A DNA stretch of 64,000 nucleotides. Source: Mesostigma viride (Eukaryota > Streptophyta > Mesostigmatophyceae > Mesostigmatales > Mesostigmataceae). Every line of letters begins with the position of its first letter. Position 1 is the stretch's first letter. The notes under the pieces were generated by a model, which worked only from the letters and a program-made list of their open reading frames with translations, ran no database searches and was not told the DNA's origin. Below are positions 52,558 to 63,335 of this stretch, piece after piece. The position numbers and the translations under genes were made by a program. Location of the stretch: the NCBI GenBank assembly GCA_009746045.1, contig RPFO01000485.1, positions 354,883 to 418,882 on the forward strand. Reading direction: 5' to 3'.

Positions 52558-53504
52558 TTAAAACGCTCGGTGTAGCCGGGAACCGCTACGCCATCCAGGT
52601 GTAAAAGCGGCGGTGGGCCGGCGACCGTCAACTGAGCCCCACTGAGGGCCATCGCTTCAGTCTTCTTGCTGATTTCCAGGCCAACTGCTCGTGCTTCCAA
52701 GTTCCAGGGCCAGGCAGACTGTCCAACCAGAGCTGGACATCCTTGCTCGGTATCCTCGATGAGAATGGCCGGTATCATCGCCTTAGATCAATTCTGCCAG
52801 GTGGCCGGGTATTCCGTCCCATTCGCATTGCCACCCGTGCTGGGGTCATTGTGAATGACTAGGCCAGGCCCGGATGCCCTACAATGCTGGCGACGATAGG
52901 CTTGCGTATGCATGACACAGCAGTCCACAACGACGATGAACGGTTACGTGTAAATTGATTAATTAATTGTTTAATTAATGGATTAATGATGAACAGGTAT
53001 GGTGACAGAACACAATTCCTTGCCACACACCTGCTTGGATCGAGGGGGCAAGGGCAGGTGGTGCCATACGGCGTACGGACGTAGTGATGCCGTAGACCCC
53101 TCATACAACTAATTGCGAAGGACAGCTACAAACGGCTTGTCGGAACCTGGTAGCGAGCAAGTATATTCCAAAGGCCAGTACTATTCCAGGCGGGCAGGCC
53201 AGAATACCGTGAGTCAAAGGCCTTGTGCACATGACATAAGTCCACGAAGACCACGTGGACAGGGTCAGTACTCACCCAGGCTCAGCCGCCACGCTTCCTC
53301 CACAAGCTGGCGTGCAGCAAAGACAACCATAACAACGTATTACAGCCGCCGGCGGCGGAACGATCAAAGCCCATCTGGGTCTGTCCTAAGTGCTCATGTA
53401 AAGCAATTGCCGGAGCCGGTTAATGGGTTAAGGACCATTCTCATGAAATCCTTAAGCGCAGAGCTTTGAAGGCCAACACAGGCTATATCGGTAATTACTC
53501 GGGT
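52558..53504 (-). pseudogene. LINE reverse-transcriptase remnant, central piece
   Basis: Minus-strand frames, with breaks, contain the ordered motifs of a non-LTR reverse transcriptase: FVDLCHVHKAFDS (like VDLKKAFDS), then CVLSPYLF (like GCVLSPLLF), then LEARAVGLEISKKTEAM (like WGLRINTKKTK). The catalytic YADD box is not preserved in the parts I can read. The gene continues upstream at 63336 and downstream at 50858, split by two later insertions. Confidence 0.65.
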
Positions 53505-53509
53505 CCGGG

Positions 53510-54292
53510 TGTAACAAGCAAAAATGACTTTGTTGTTACATCCTTTGTTTTGTGAATGTTTGGCTTTTATTTGAGGACTTTTGGATCAGTATTGAGAAAG
53601 TTATGAGGTTTCTAAGACGACGGTACTTGGAGCTGATACTTTGTCAACCAACTGATAGGAACCCTCATTGGTCGTGGCCTGATCCACGTAGGGTTGTAGT
53701 TTGTTGGCTGATACTACTGATAGGAGCCCTCATTGGTCGTGGCCTGATCCACGTGGGGTTGTAGTTTGTTAGTTGGTACTATTGAGTCTTAAATGCTCCT
53801 TTGGGACTTCAGTGCTTACGACAGATTTAGGATCTCATGGAAAGATTCTGCCAGGCTGTGTGTGGTGTTGTTCTGTTCTGTGTGACTAGGATGGATACGA
53901 AGATCTTGTATAGAATCCCATGGTTCTGATTGGTTCTCTTCAGGCGAAGGTTGGAGCAAGTTCGACAAGCACGTCGATATCAAGGACGTGGGGTCGCCAT
54001 TGTTGGAACGTTGGTTTTGATTCACCATGGTATAATAAAGCTTGGCTTTGTTGTCCAATCCATAAGAGCCCCTTGGCTATAGTAGACGTCCTTCAGTTCC
54101 ACAGAGGTCGTCTACACACGAACTTGTCTTTGTGTCTACAAGGGGTGTGATTCCCTAAATCACGTGCTGTGGAATTTCCATCTCAACGTTGCTCGGATAC
54201 TTGAAGTTCTGCAACTCCGGAAAGCAACCCAGGTAAAAAGATCTTTCATATTGGACTGTGGATGATGATGATGATCATTTTTAGTCGTTACA
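53510..54292 (+). repeat. Left LTR
   Basis: Starts TGTAACAAGCAAAAATGACT and ends AGTCGTTACA. It contains an internal duplication around TTGGTCGTGGCCTGATCCAC. Visible differences from the right LTR are near 53945, 54007, 54080 (an extra TAG) and 54121. Confidence 0.95.
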
Positions 54293-54293
54293 T

Positions 54294-54304
54294 TGGTATC
54301 GGAG
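54294..54304 (+). promoter_or_regulatory. Primer-binding site, initiator-tRNA-Met type
   Basis: TGGTATCGGAG starts two bases after the left LTR. The common plant initiator-Met site is TGGTATCAGAG, so one base differs. It primes minus-strand DNA synthesis. Confidence 0.75.
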
Positions 54305-54519
54305 GTCTCTACTTTGGTGTTTCTCTTGAAGTTGTAACCTTCCGGGTAGTACAACGTTGATCAGATGTCTGCCATCCGAGAAGATTCATAGAGTTGCGGA
54401 AAACTTACGGTGTTACAGACTGAGACACATCCTGATGTGACTGTCTTGCTCTGTAACACTAGAAGTCAGCCGTAACCGTTGTCTCTACTAGGCAGACGAT
54501 CGCGACTTCATGTGGTCGT

Positions 54520-54753
54520 ATGAGTAGTTCGAAGACACAATCACCTTTACCCCCTACTAATCAAGGTGCAAGCGACCCGTCATCATCTCTTGAACCCATT
54601 GCTAGGGAAGGTGCTGAGACAACTACTCATACTCCACGGCGTCAACTTAATTTCAATCGTACTTCTATGACTGAAGTGAGGCGGGTTACACAATCACCTT
54701 CATCCCTACGGAACCAGGTGTGGGCGACCTTCTTCTCCTTCACCTCTCCCTAG
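54520..54753 (+). pseudogene. Possible gag N-terminus remnant
   Basis: A 77-codon Ser/Thr/Pro-rich frame starting MSSSKTQSPLPPTN, at the right distance from the primer site for a gag start. It has no diagnostic motif and ends before a capsid-like domain is reached. Confidence 0.35.
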
Positions 54754-55430
54754 AAAAGGGTGTTGCATAAGCCATTATTAACGCACCACTAAGTCACCGT
54801 CCCTTTCTTTAAATTCGTGCAATATTTCATTGACAAGCGTCCTTACTTACGGGCTTTCGGCTGGCTGGCCGCATCGTGCTGAAGTCCGACCACCGCCCTG
54901 TCTGTCGTGGCTGCTGACGCCGCAGTCTCTGCCTAGCTCCAAACATCTTTATATATCGGCATTACGCAAGTGTTGCTACGTTTCGAGCAGGGCCATGCGG
55001 AGTGTTGGGCCAGTAGCTCAGCAGGTCCGGCTCCAGAATCCTGCTCGGAGCTGTCTTTTTTCCCTGCAGGCTCTGTTTTCAGCCAGGCTGACATGGCGCT
55101 ACGGGTTATGGCTGAGCCGACGCACTGTTGCTGCCGACGGCACCTATCACCCGGTTTCCGGGTTGCGGCTGCACGCACGACCACCACCGCGACCGCCTGA
55201 CGACGTCGCCGTCTAAGGTTGTTTTTTTTCCCGGTGCCGGCTGCTTTTCTTTGACGACATTTTTACGGTGTGGCTCAGGTTACACCTCGTGTCTTTTGAG
55301 GGTGGCTCCGGATGAGCGGACAGTAGGGATTCATGGCTGCCCTTTTTACGCCAGGTTCCTTTTGCACTCACTTGACAATCTTTCAGGATCCTTTTCTTCG
55401 GTGCATGGGCAGCCTACCCTTGCTGTTTAA
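54754..55430. other. Interior of the LTR element, no recognisable domain
   Basis: Open frames of up to 128 codons are present but resemble nothing I recognise. A string resembling a tRNA A box (TAGCTCAGCAGG, 55014-55025) followed by a T-run is noted separately and rejected. Confidence 0.4.
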
Positions 55431-57132
55431 CCCCTAAATGGTCTTGCTGCCGATTTTCCGCCAAAAAGTGACTTACAGCCGATTTGTCGGCACCTACTCG
55501 GGGGACCAGTTTGCGAGAATACTATTGGGAATTAGGAAACGTTTAGCTGAGAAGAATGAAAGTTTATAAGTTTCTCCAGAACATGATACTAGGGTTTGCT
55601 ATATTTTGACCAAGTTTAACAGGTGTTCCAGACCGTCAAAGTACAAGGGGTCAGGGTACTTTTTCACGTACAACGTGCATTCCGGAAAACGACGACCTGG
55701 CCATGGCGGCTTGCGCCCACGCATGGCATTTACGTTTGCGTTCGAATTTTCTGGCCAAACTTAGGATATTGATTTTATACGTCCTAAAGATCATACAGGC
55801 CAATTTTTGGTTCGCGGGAATGCCATTTGATAGGTGTCGGCAGCGTTCTTGCTGGAAAAAACTGCGATCAGGCCGGACGATAGAAACGTTGACAGCAATA
55901 CCTTTCCGGCGTATTTTAAAGGATATATCGGTTTCTTTGTACTTTTTATGATACATATTAGTCGTAAACGTGCAAGGGTGGCCAGAAATCGCCGAATCCA
56001 GCGACCATGCTGCACAACTTTGGTGTGCCGAAATGCGCCATTTTGCGGCCACCGCCTGGGCCAAGGTAACGCCATCCATGCCTGGTAAAGCTTAAGCATC
56101 GTTTTCCTATCGATGTTTGACGTTTATATATACGTTCTAGCTTGTGTAGCACATTCTTTTTGCATTATTCATGCTCTTTCTTGACCCTGGCCTGGCCCCT
56201 TTCTAAAACACCCTTCTTAGATGCTTCCCTCAGTCAGTTGACCTGCCACAGGGTGATGGTGATAAGTTTTAGAGGCTGTATGGGTTTGAATACCTCCATA
56301 TATGTTTGTTATACATTTCCCACACACATATTGCATGAGTGTGAGGCAGTTGGCTGGTCTCTGTGGCATCATCAAGCATGTAACCGGTGAGTAGAAGCTT
56401 CCCATTGTCAGCATGTGCCACCAGGTGTGCTGGCCATCACCTGGAAAGCTATAGCAGCTTAGGCCTAGTTTATCCTTGCTAGGGCAGGCTGAAATAGGCT
56501 TAAAATCACTAGTTTGTTGGTGGCTGCCTCCTAGAATGCATGCCTTGCGTAGGGTATCCGTACCACGTTACCTACGTGCATGGACAAGGTGGCACCTGCA
56601 CATAGGTGCCATGTAAGGGCAGTGTGATGATGCAGTTATGTTTCCCCATCATTGTGGAAGGGAAATGTATTGTTTGGCATGGTTGGGGGCCATATTAGTA
56701 GGTATTAGTAGGTAGTATGCCCACTCCTTACCCCTTGGTTGCTTTTTACCAACGGTACCCCTATGGGCTGTACTGGGTGTAACTGCTGGTATACCCACCC
56801 AAATGATGACCCCAATGGCTCAAACTGTTCAGCAACTAATTGTTTATCATCCCTGAAGTGGTAGTAGGTGCCTAGCTCTTACAACATAATTCAAAATGCA
56901 CATTCTACCAAAAATGAAAACGCTCGTCTTGACCCCCCTGACTTTGACGGCAGTTATACATGGCCTACGATGAATATATGTGAGGTTGTGATATATCATG
57001 GCTTAGGGCAACTCATGGACATGCTTGCCCCCCAAGGACAGCCATTGGATATTGCTAGGTTGTACAGGGGCTGGTTTACAAAATAGGTGAGTTACTGCCG
57101 ATTTATCGGCAGCATTTCCGCCCATTTAGGGG
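55431..57132. mobile_element. Non-autonomous TTAA-target DNA transposon, copy 2
   Basis: 1,702 bp flanked by TTAA (55427-55430; 57133-57136), with the same ends as copy 1 (50859-52557) and high identity throughout. Subterminal palindromes are GCCGATTTGTCGGC and GCCGATTTATCGGC. It lies inside the LTR retrotransposon. The largest differences from copy 1 are in the last 150 bases and the first 80 bases. Confidence 0.85.
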
Positions 57133-57136
57133 TTAA

Positions 57137-60100
57137 GGACTGTGGCACGTCCTTAATTCACGCGTCGCCAAACATTTGTTTCAGTTGTGGGGGAAACTCT
57201 TCCTTTTCTTGTTGAGCATCATGACAGTGGAGGCGTTCTAGGTTGAGCTTTGGTTCCTCCCACGTGTATGGTGGTTTGGTTTTGGTGGGGAGGAGAACAA
57301 CGGCATTTGTGTTGTTCCCACTATCATCATGGTACTATGGGTAGGGCGAGCTCCCTAGGAGTTGTCCAGATTGGTGGCAGCTACGTCTGGTTACCCTGAG
57401 CAATTTTTTGCGGGGGAGTGGACATCCTGGATGTCTGCAATGTAATTTCCAGACGGCATCACACATGCCAGGGCAGAACAACAGCATTTACGGGGTTTCC
57501 ACTATCATACTTGGACAGCTGTGTCTAGTTACCCTGAGAAAATTTCTGCGGGGGAGTGGATATCCCAGGTCTGCCAAAGGGTGCCAGATGCTATCATGGA
57601 GGCATATGGCATGGTAGATGCCACCACATCAGGGGACATCGGGATACCTGCAGTGGGTTGTCCCCTAGAGGGTATCACACGTGCACCCATGAGTTGCCAG
57701 GTGTCTCTTGCATGGGTTGCCCACTTGCTAGACGGTGTCCTTTGACACATGTTCCCAGAGGGGGTGGACCACTTGCTTGACAACGTCCCTTTACAAGTGG
57801 GGTGTGGGTCACTTGCCAGTTGGGGCCCTTACCTGCGCCAGACCATTGTGACCACGCATTTACTTCTCCCAGGACATGATGGTTACCACTGCTTGTTGGC
57901 AGATGGTCCCTGTTGGGCCTAGGAGGTGCACTAGGACAGCAAGTATGGACACCAGGGCTGCTGTCATAGTTCTTATCTGTGAATATATCTGATATAGTTC
58001 TCAGATCAGAATTTTTGACACTGGTCAAGGCGTTTTTAGGCCCATTTTTTCGACTTTTGGGCAATTCTGCTGGCTGTTGGACCACCTCAGGCCCTTGTGC
58101 TCCTCCGGCTTAGGAGTTCTGGCTACCTGGCACTTGGTAGTAGCCCTGTTCGAGTCTGCTATCTTAATAGGTTGGCAGTCTGTGGCTTGCCTACTAGGCA
58201 GTTTTTCTGAGTGCCATAGTGAAGAGTGCTGGCTCCTTCCTGCAGCCTGATTGACGTTTAGTCCGGGCAGTTGACAGCATGTGGTCCTTCTTCCAAGCAG
58301 CTTCTGGAGCCAGGCTCATTGGTGTCCGTCCCAGGCCTCCATAAAGCAGCTTAGTCACTTCCCCATAGCGTGATCGGCGCAAGCAGCTAGTCTTGGTTGT
58401 CCAGTCAGGCAACAGCTGTGTTGGATACCCACATGTGGGGGTGGTCCAACGCTGATTGGGCGTGGTGGCAGTAGCCTCTTGGGGGCTTGAGGCCAGTGGG
58501 GGATTGGGAACATGTCTATGGCGGGCATGGTGCATGGAGGCTACGTTGGAGAGTACCCTGGTAGTGGACTAGTGCTGTTGGTGGCAACTGCAAGCACTCA
58601 TGGTGACGAGTGCCAGCACTCCTGGTGGCGACTACCAGCACTCATGGTGGGGCCTGAGAGCACTCGTGGTGGCGACTGCAAGCACTGCATGGTGGCCGCT
58701 GGCGACTCTGGTGACTTGGGGACGCCCAAGTGACGAGTATCTGTAATGCTGGTGCCTGCTCCTGACGCAGTGCTGGGTCCTGCCTGCTGGTGGACATCAA
58801 GCCAGCCTTGTGCAGATGAGTAACCTCCTACCCTTGCTTTGCCCTGCTATGGACTTATTCTTGCTTGCATGGTGCCAGGATGGCTTGTTGTCTTGATAGT
58901 ACACCATCCGCCCTTGAGCTGATTGCTTGCACAGCATGATGGTTGTATGAATGGGACTGCTTGCACGGGGGGTCTGGCATCATGTTTGCGTGGGTAGGAT
59001 GTCCTTGTTGGTTGGATGATGGGCGGGATCAACGGAGCTACAACTGTGGGGCAGGCTGGAATCTTTGGCATGACAGTGATGACAATGATGCCCACTCCGT
59101 TGACTCTTAATTGAGGAGTTGGACTACTTGGTGCTGGGCGGGGGCTCACATGAGCTTAGAGGTGTGGGTTAGTTGGGGGACCCATTCAGCCCTCTACCAC
59201 CCTTACAACCTGCCTCATGTGCATCAGTATCCGTGGTACACTGACATTAATACCATTTGGCAGTCTACGTGGTCCACGGACATGGATACTACTTTCCATG
59301 CTTTGACTAGGGGGACATGGTTCAGTCTACTTGCTAGGGCCCTGCCAAGCTGAGGGTGTATCTGTTTGATGACTGATGGCCTCATCCAGCATACCCTTAC
59401 GCTGCCCTACTTGTGCAACCTTGTCTTGGGCTCCTTCGATCCTAATGCCCACATTACCTTGCATGGTAGTGCCACCTGGATGGATGCGGGGAGTGATTTG
59501 TTGCTGGGGCCCTGCCAAGCTTGGGCACATCAGTTGGCTGATTGGTGATTGCTTTCAGTCTGCTCTCAAGCTGCCTTGTATGCAACTCTGTCTTGGATGC
59601 TGTAGTTCCCACCCCATCTTTAGTCATGAGGTGCATAGGACGTCTTAATAGAGCGACCCTGCAGGCCACCAGTGGTTTAGTGGGCTGAGAGACTTGCCTC
59701 CCCCACCCTTCTCTGGTTGGCTGGGCCTCTGTCTTCATGCGTATCCCATGGCGTTTGTTCCTGCTAGGTCATGCTGTCAATCTTGGGAAGCTGATACCAG
59801 GATTATTACAGCTTATTCTACGCAGAGGGGTGGAATTATTAGGCATGCTGGTAGTCTCCAGTTTACCAGTTATGCTGAGGGGGATTTGTGTGGGGAGCAG
59901 GGCGTGCAGGGGATTGGGCTGCACCTAGCCCTTGCATGGGGGTAGCGTGTGCTACGATTTACAAGTTGGGGCATACCGTTCATAATGCTGGTGAGGCATT
60001 ACTGATCTTCTGCTATCCCTCTCAAGGCTGTGGATGGTTTTCCCAGGCATCTTATGGAGAAATAGTGTGCCTTGTGATTATCATAGGCCACTGGCTATGG

Positions 60101-60480
60101 GTTTGAGTGTACTAGCTACTAAGGAGATGTGGCTTTACCTCACTCTCACTCCTTTGGTGCGACTGGAGGGGGGGAATTTTGTTCTGGTGGGGAGGAGATC
60201 TGTGAGGATCATAGCGTGGATTCACCCTGGGATTTCAGTTCATCCTGTCGGGCTCACCTCATAGATCCCTGACTATGTGGTATCCTGGTTTCGCTGGCCA
60301 TCGGTGGGCTATTTTGGCTGTGCTTTGTGGCACCTCCCCAACCTGCTGACGGGTACCCACTGGTGACAACCCTGTCCACGGCCTCTCTTCATCATGGGTG
60401 TACTTCTGAGATACCCTTGATCTTCCTGAGGCGACCCTGTTGGCGACGTCTTCCTGCTGGATTGCTCCTGCCTCTTGGTG
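57137..60480. other. Decayed interior of the LTR element
   Basis: No readable retroelement domain. The sequence is rich in TG and CA and looks poor in CG, and has many stops. A short degenerate repeat around GGTGGCGACT.CAGCACT lies at about 58570-58690. Confidence 0.5.
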
Positions 60481-60486
60481 ACTGCA

Positions 60487-60650
60487 CTTCCACCTGGGGC
60501 GCTGTTGACGTTTCCTCGTTCCAGTTTGCGTGGACTGACGGGTGTCAGCAGGCCTTGGACTTGCTGCAGCAGAAGCTCACGCCAGCCCCTGTGTTAGGAT
60601 TGAGCATTCTTGGAATCCACCCAGCCTGCTATGACCTGTTGGTGATCTGA
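60487..60650 (+). pseudogene. Gypsy-type RT/RNase H junction remnant
   Basis: The frame contains FAWTDGCQQALDLLQQKLTP followed by APVL. This corresponds to the conserved 'F.W....Q.AFE.LK..L..APVL' link between reverse transcriptase and RNase H in Ty3/gypsy Pol. The expected TDAS motif that should follow is lost. Confidence 0.55.
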
Positions 60651-61490
60651 GGGAGGTCCCCAGTTGGGATGGATTGGGGATTTATTATGGCTCGGTTACC
60701 TGCCACTCTGTTGTGGTGATACAGCATCTGTCCCTGACTACCTCTTCCCTTGAGAAGGGCTGGAATCTTTGGGTGTGCTGTGGTGACTAGCTTTGATGAG
60801 CCTTGGACCCTGGCAGCCCAGTTAGTTTTGTGGGGTTCGCTGTATAGAGGGTTAGCCTTGCTACATGACACTCTGCTTCCTGCCCTGATCAAGCAGTGAG
60901 AGTTGTCAGTATTTCGTGGCATGGATCCCTGTGGATGACCCGTTATCCCTGGGAATGTCAGGCTTGTCTTTCACCCGTGGACTCTAGCTGAGGGAGGGTG
61001 GTGTCCCAGAACATGGAGTGGCCTCGCCTTGTTTGGCTTAGGTGCCTTGATCCTGTTTACTCCTTCTTGGATTCATGTGGACTCATTGAATCCGACGGGG
61101 ATCTGAGTTGAGTGGGATGGACTCTGGTGGGAGTTTGGTTGGACTAAGCTGAGATGACATCCAGATTTTGGTGACCAGTTTCTGAGGATGGTTGAGGGGA
61201 TCTGAGCTTGGATGGCACATGGAGAGTGACTTCTGTGTTGTACCCTCGACATATGGAGTGGTTCACCTAGGGCTTGATTCCTGGTATGATTAAGACACGT
61301 GGGTCATGTTCTGCATGCACGTCTTCGTGTACCAGACCAATAGTATATACCTGGAGGTTTCTACCTTGGTGCTGCTGAGTGGCCTATGTGGATCATAGGA
61401 ACTGCACGGGCCCCTGTGACCACTATGAGACTTTGGCCAAGGCGTTGGCTGCACTCAACAGAGAGGAGGGGGAGGTGAGCTCTGAAGGCT
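60651..61490. other. Decayed interior of the LTR element
   Basis: Should correspond to RNase H and integrase, but I find no HHCC or DDE signatures. Confidence 0.4.
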
Positions 61491-62192
61491 ATGTGGAGGA
61501 GGTCCTATCTCAGCTGCACACAAGCCTGTATGAGAGTGGCTCCCCTTTTTGTGGCTCATCTGCTGCATAGGATGTATGCATTGTCACCAGGACCTGAGAT
61601 TGACATGAGGCCTGCTGAGGGGCCGGTCATGCTGGCAGCCTTACCTGAGGCCTTGAAGGAGGCATTTACTCAGTTGCAGCCAGTGAGTATGGGAGAGGCT
61701 TCCTACATGGAGCTGTTGGAGTTTTCAGTTCAGAAGGGTGCCTTTGATTTGGTTCCTTCTTCCTCCAGCTCTGCCAGAAGGTGTTTTCCTTTGGAGACTT
61801 CTAACCTCTTTTGCCATCCAGGGTTGCCCAAGTACACTGTGGAACTTAAGATCCGTCAGACGCCACTAAGGGTGCTGGTGCCTCTGATAGGTGCTAAGTG
61901 GTCGGTGGTCAAGACCTTTCTGCAGTTCTGGTGGGCGTACAGATCATGGGTGAGCAGGCACAAGACGTCCTCTACTTGGGTGATGGACCCTGAGAGTCAG
62001 TCTGTGGTGCTCTTCTCCTATCCAGGGGCATGCCTTCGCTATGCTGCCCAGATGGTGGCAGGAGCTGCTGAGACTTGCGTGGTGTTGCAGGTCAGCAGGA
62101 ACTGGCCAGAGTTGGCCCACATGGTGGAGCAGTTTCCCATGGGTGGACTCAAGGGCAAGGATGGCCTGAATGGGGATTGGTATAGCCTGTGA
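61491..62192 (+). CDS. Unknown open frame near the 3' end of the LTR element
   Basis: 233 codons from ATG to TGA, clearly longer than any other frame in the decayed interior. The middle has KYTVELKIRQTPLRVLVPLI and aromatic-rich FLQFWWAYRSWV. I recognise no family. It lies where an extra ORF, or the end of Pol, could be. It may be a chance survivor or a part still under selection. Confidence 0.35.
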   Translation: MWRRSYLSCTQACMRVAPLFVAHLLHRMYALSPGPEIDMRPAEGPVMLAALPEALKEAFTQLQPVSMGEASYMELLEFSVQKGAFDLVPSSSSSARRCFPLETSNLFCHPGLPKYTVELKIRQTPLRVLVPLIGAKWSVVKTFLQFWWAYRSWVSRHKTSSTWVMDPESQSVVLFSYPGACLRYAAQMVAGAAETCVVLQVSRNWPELAHMVEQFPMGGLKGKDGLNGDWYSL

Positions 62193-62537
62193 GGAACAGG
62201 GCTGAGAAGGAAAGGGGGCTTTGGATTGTGGTGTGAGGGGGGATTCCAGGATGGATGATGGGGGGGCTCCAGTCCAGTTCTGATGTTCCAGTCCAGAGTT
62301 CCAGGTTCCAGGATGCTGAATGGAAGACCTTGTATTATGAGATGTGTTTATCTGGATTTATAGTAGATAAGGTAGTGACTTGTCTGCTGTAGAAACCTGT
62401 GACTAGATGTTTATGAGATAGGAGGCCCTGTTTCCAGGGATGTAAAAACCCATCTGCTTTTCCCAAGAGATGGTGGATTTCTGTTCAATGTTCCTCTGCC
62501 TTCAAGAGTTGGCTATTGGACCTGGGAGGTCCAGTTT

Positions 62538-62550
62538 TGAGGGGGAGATA
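62538..62550 (+). promoter_or_regulatory. Polypurine tract before the right LTR
   Basis: TGAGGGGGAGATA directly precedes the TGTAACAAGC start of the right LTR. Confidence 0.7.
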
Positions 62551-63330
62551 TGTAACAAGCAAAAATGACTTTGTTGTTACATCCTTTGTTTTGTGAATGT
62601 TTGGCTTTTATTTGAGGACTTTTGGATCAGTATTGAGAAAGTTATGAGGTTTCTAAGACGACGGTACTTGGAGCTGATACTTTGTCAACCAACTGATAGG
62701 AACCCTCATTGGTCGTGGCCTGATCCACGTAGGGTTGTAGTTTGTTGGCTGATACTACTGATAGGAGCCCTCATTGGTCGTGGCCTGATCCACGTGGGGT
62801 TGTAGTTTGTTAGTTGGTACTATTGAGTCTTAAATGCTCCTTTGGGACTTCAGTGCTTACGACAGATTTAGGATCTCATGGAAAGATTCTGCCAGGCTGT
62901 GTGTGGTGTTGTTCTGTTCTGTGTGACTAGGATGGATACGAAGATCTTGTATAGAATCCCATGGTTCTGATTGGTTCTCTTCAGGCTAAGGTTGGAGCAA
63001 GTTCGACAAGCACGTCGATATCAAGGACGTGGGGTCGCCATTGTTGCTACGTTGGTTTTGATTCACCATGGTATAATAAAGCTTGGCTTTGTTGTCCAAT
63101 CCATAAGAGCCCCTTGGCTATAGACGTCCTTCAGTTCCACAGAGGTCGTCTACACACGAGCTTGTCTTTGTGTCTACAAGGGGTGTGATTCCCTAAATCA
63201 CGTGCTGTGGAATTTCCATCTCAACGTTGCTCGGATACTTGAAGTTCTGCAACTCCGGAAAGCAACCCAGGTAAAAAGATCTTTCATATTGGACTGTGGA
63301 TGATGATGATGATCATTTTTAGTCGTTACA
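62551..63330 (+). repeat. Right LTR
   Basis: Nearly identical to 53510-54292. It ends CGTTACA and is followed by the CCGGG target duplication. Confidence 0.95.
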
Positions 63331-63335
63331 CCGGG

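Larger units (their letters stand above)
53510..63330 (+). mobile_element. LTR retrotransposon with young LTRs and decayed interior
   Basis: 783-bp left LTR and 780-bp right LTR, both TGTAACAAGC...CGTTACA. The unit is flanked by the 5-bp duplication CCGGG (53505-53509 and 63331-63335). A primer-binding site and polypurine tract are in the right places. The interior has only scraps of gag and gypsy-type pol with many stops, plus a later insertion of the TTAA element. The LTRs differ at only about half a dozen bases and one 3-base indel. Confidence 0.9.

Noticed and set aside
53113-53469. 118-codon plus-strand frame
   Set aside because: It is the reverse side of the LINE reverse-transcriptase remnant, whose motifs are on the minus strand.
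55014-55065. tRNA-like or tRNA-derived SINE (A-box-like TAGCTCAGCAGG followed by a T-run)
   Set aside because: No acceptor or anticodon stems can be paired and the B box (GGTTCGAATCC) is not matched.
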